From an uncultured Bacteroidia bacterium (GTDB taxonomy: Bacteria; Bacteroidota; Bacteroidia; Bacteroidales; Prolixibacteraceae), in contig CAIXCY010000139.1 in assembly GCA_903918045.1 (NCBI GenBank), positions 1 through 50,264 of the forward strand: DNA of 50,264 bases, written 5' to 3'. The first letter of the stretch is position 1, and the number at the start of each line of letters is the position of its first letter. This document shows positions 48,201 to 50,264 of this stretch, piece after piece. The notes beneath the pieces are model-generated. The model searched no databases. It saw nothing but the letters and a program-made list of their open reading frames with translations, and was not told the DNA's origin. Made by a program: the position numbers and the translations under genes.

Positions 48201-50264
48201 ATGATTAAAAATATTTTTTTCTCCTTTTTTGCACTTTTCCTGTTTAGTTGTGGTACCATCAGCACTAAACAACAGAAAGACCTGGATCTTGCTTCCGCTT
48301 TCTGGATAGGAGACGATAAGATTTCCCCAATAAATGATTCGTTGCTATACAATGAAGATTCTGCTCCTCTTTTTCGTAAGGATTTTGTTGCTAAGGAGGA
48401 AGTAAAGTCGGCTAAACTTTATATCACCGCTGCGGGATATTATGTTGCATCCCTAAACGGGGAAAAGATTGGGAAAAATTATCTCGAGCCTGCGTGGACA
48501 AATTACAGCAAACGGGTTTATTATTCAGAATATGACTTAACGAAGGAGCTCCTCTCCGGGGAAAACTGCCTGGGTGTAACGCTGGGCAACGGCTGGTACA
48601 ATCCCCTTCCTCTGAAGATGTGGGGCGTTTACAACCTCCGAAAAAGCCTGCCGGTTGGACGGCCTGAGTTTATTGCATCGCTTAAACTCACTTATAATGA
48701 CGGGAAAGTAGAGGAGGTGAATACCAATAAAACCTGGAAATATTCCGAAGGACCGGTTCTGAAAAACGGCGTTTACCTGGGCGAAGTTCATGATGCCCGC
48801 AAGGATATCCCGGGGTGGAACAAGCCTAAATTCGATGACCGCTCCTGGAAACAGGTAGTTGAGAAAACTGGTCCCGGAGGCAAACTCCAGTCGGCTTTCT
48901 CTCCCCCAATTCTTGAATACCATGAAGTGAAACCAGTGAGTATTTCCACTACGAAAGAGGGTACATTTATCGTCGATATGGGATTTATTTTCTCAGGAAC
49001 TTTCAGTATTAAGCTGGAAGGTAATCCGGGAGATGTTGTAACTATCGGGACCGGTGAGCGCATCTATGAAAATGGTGAACTTAATCCAATGACCGTCGTT
49101 TGCGGACAGATCAAAGAAAAGGGGAGAGGTGGTTCGGGAGCTCCGGATCTCGCAGTGCCTGTGGATACCTATATCTTTGGTGATCAAAACGAGGTTTGGT
49201 ATAAGCCTGAACTTACCTCCCATGTATTCCGATATTTGGAAATTAAAGGGTTGAAGAAAAAGCCTGAACTTTCTGACCTGGTTGGAGTGGCATTTGCCTC
49301 TGCTGTTCAAAACGGCAACAGTTTCAGTTGTTCATCCGACCTGCTGAATACGATTCAAAAGAATTCGCGTCAGACATTTCTGAATAATCTTCTGAGCGTC
49401 CAATCCGATTGCGCGGGAAGGGAACGGTTTGGTTATGGTGGCGACCTCAATGCTACGGCTGAAACATTTATAAGTAATTTCGATATGCACGCCTTCTATC
49501 GCAAAACCGTTTACGACTGGGTTGATGCGATGAACGATTCAGTATTCATTGATACGGCTCCCTTTGTGGGAGTTAAGTATTGCGGAATCAGCTGGGAATC
49601 AGCATTTATCACGACTCAGTACAACCTGTATCTGTATTATAACGACACCTCACTTATCCATGAGTTATACGAAAAAGATTTATGGTGGATGGAGAAGGTT
49701 GCCAGAATTCATCCTAACGGGATCGTTTCAAAAGGATTGGCCGATCATGAATCGATCATCCCTTCACCACTTGAACTTATTGGCACAACTCACTACCTTC
49801 AGTGTGCGCGAATAATGCGCCAGTTTGCCTCTGTCATGAATGATAAAAAGAGCGGCGAAAAATTTGCTTTACTGGAGCAGAAAATTAGGGATAATCTCCT
49901 GACTACTTTCTGGAAAACCACCTATTCCAAACCGATCAACAAGCAAACCCTTTTTTCCGCCTTACTCTATTTCGATGTTCTTCCTGAAGGCGACCGAAAA
50001 GCTGCGGCGGACTCACTCGTTAAAGCTGTTGATCAGGGGATTGAAGGTCATTTTACGACAGGCATTTTTGGTACTCAGTATGTTTTGGAGGCGTTGTCTG
50101 CATCCGGACATGCCGACAAGGTCTTTGAGGTGGTGAACAGTACCAAATATCCCGGATGGGGATTTATGATCGGTAAGGGAGCAACAACCATCTGGGAGAC
50201 CTGGAAGGAAAGCGATGATACCTTTTCGAACTGTCACCCGATGTTCGGAACCGTTTCGGGATGG
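48201..50264 (+). CDS. GH78 alpha-L-rhamnosidase lipoprotein, C-terminus beyond window
   Basis: 688 codons are visible and the frame is still open at the right edge. The start ATG at 48201 gives a lipoprotein signal (ALFLFSC, Cys17). The N-terminal domain has FRKDFVAKEEVKSAKLYITAAGYYVASLNGEKIG and LGVTLGNGWYN (the Bac_rhamnosid_N fold). The barrel has DCAGRERFGYGGDLNA (Asp403, Glu408, Asp415), whose spacing matches the Asp/Glu/Asp set of characterised GH78 enzymes. GATTIWETWKES then FSNCHPMFGTVSGW approaches the conserved end of the barrel. It differs from the GH78 at 23086, which has the DCPQRDERLGWTGDA form, so the two belong to different subgroups. It probably acts on terminal alpha-L-rhamnose in the periplasm or at the surface. 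Confidence 0.92.
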   Translation, partial: MIKNIFFSFFALFLFSCGTISTKQQKDLDLASAFWIGDDKISPINDSLLYNEDSAPLFRKDFVAKEEVKSAKLYITAAGYYVASLNGEKIGKNYLEPAWTNYSKRVYYSEYDLTKELLSGENCLGVTLGNGWYNPLPLKMWGVYNLRKSLPVGRPEFIASLKLTYNDGKVEEVNTNKTWKYSEGPVLKNGVYLGEVHDARKDIPGWNKPKFDDRSWKQVVEKTGPGGKLQSAFSPPILEYHEVKPVSISTTKEGTFIVDMGFIFSGTFSIKLEGNPGDVVTIGTGERIYENGELNPMTVVCGQIKEKGRGGSGAPDLAVPVDTYIFGDQNEVWYKPELTSHVFRYLEIKGLKKKPELSDLVGVAFASAVQNGNSFSCSSDLLNTIQKNSRQTFLNNLLSVQSDCAGRERFGYGGDLNATAETFISNFDMHAFYRKTVYDWVDAMNDSVFIDTAPFVGVKYCGISWESAFITTQYNLYLYYNDTSLIHELYEKDLWWMEKVARIHPNGIVSKGLADHESIIPSPLELIGTTHYLQCARIMRQFASVMNDKKSGEKFALLEQKIRDNLLTTFWKTTYSKPINKQTLFSALLYFDVLPEGDRKAAADSLVKAVDQGIEGHFTTGIFGTQYVLEALSASGHADKVFEVVNSTKYPGWGFMIGKGATTIWETWKESDDTFSNCHPMFGTVSGW

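Noticed and set aside
48537-49310. Overlapping - strand frames near the right edge
   Set aside because: They are shadows of the GH78 gene that starts at 48201 and stays open to the edge.

Overview
The window comes from a member of the Bacteroidota, probably a free-living or environmental Bacteroidales/Marinilabiliales-type organism. The evidence is a SusC/SusD pair, a hybrid two-component sensor, a Bacteroides-type -7 box (TAnnTTTG), a lack of obvious Shine-Dalgarno sites, many Sec or lipoprotein signals, and a type IX secretion sorting domain on one enzyme. Gut Bacteroides usually lack that secretion system. Almost every gene is about taking apart plant or microbial polysaccharides.

Region 1 (1-2.5 kb): the tail of a PemK/MazF-type toxin runs off the left edge. 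It converges on a lipoprotein with a glycosidase-like TIM barrel.

Region 2 (2.55-20.99 kb): a compact fructan utilisation locus. In order it holds a sugar:H+ symporter, a PfkB fructokinase, SusC, SusD, a DUF4960-type surface glycan-binding lipoprotein, a GH32 lipoprotein, a small exported CxxC thioredoxin-like protein, a LamG-GH32-T9SS protein and a second GH32 lipoprotein. All are on the + strand. A convergent hybrid two-component regulator with a periplasmic sugar-binding sensor follows. The expected logic is surface binding and cutting of levan or inulin, SusCD import, periplasmic release of fructose, fructose sensing by the hybrid regulator, symport and phosphorylation. A 22-bp near-identical direct repeat, containing the same seven C-terminal codon positions and stop codon of an esterase, flanks this whole block. 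The block also looks more AT-rich than its flanks, so it may have been inserted as a unit.

Region 3 (20.99-41.1 kb, - strand): a chain of exported carbohydrate-active enzymes without SusC/D. It includes a CE20-like acetylesterase, a GH78 rhamnosidase, a GH95-like protein, two beta-propeller glycosidase-like proteins, a GH2 and a GH36. An unrelated AAA/DUF4143 ATPase has its own paired operators. A cytosolic NagB-like isomerase and a PIG-L deacetylase close the strand.

Region 4 (41.3-50.26 kb, + strand): an exo-glucosaminidase-type GH2, a DUF4838 protein, an unknown exported protein and a GH78 that runs off the right edge. The sugars implied in regions 3 and 4 (rhamnose, galactose, acetyl esters, perhaps amino sugars) suggest pectin/rhamnogalacturonan or a complex microbial polysaccharide.

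Many gaps in regions 3 and 4 hold dispersed repeats: a MITE-like family with GAGGCTGTATCAAAAGT ends, TCCGCC palindromes, hairpin clusters and a 26-bp perfect hairpin. The fructan locus has none inside it.
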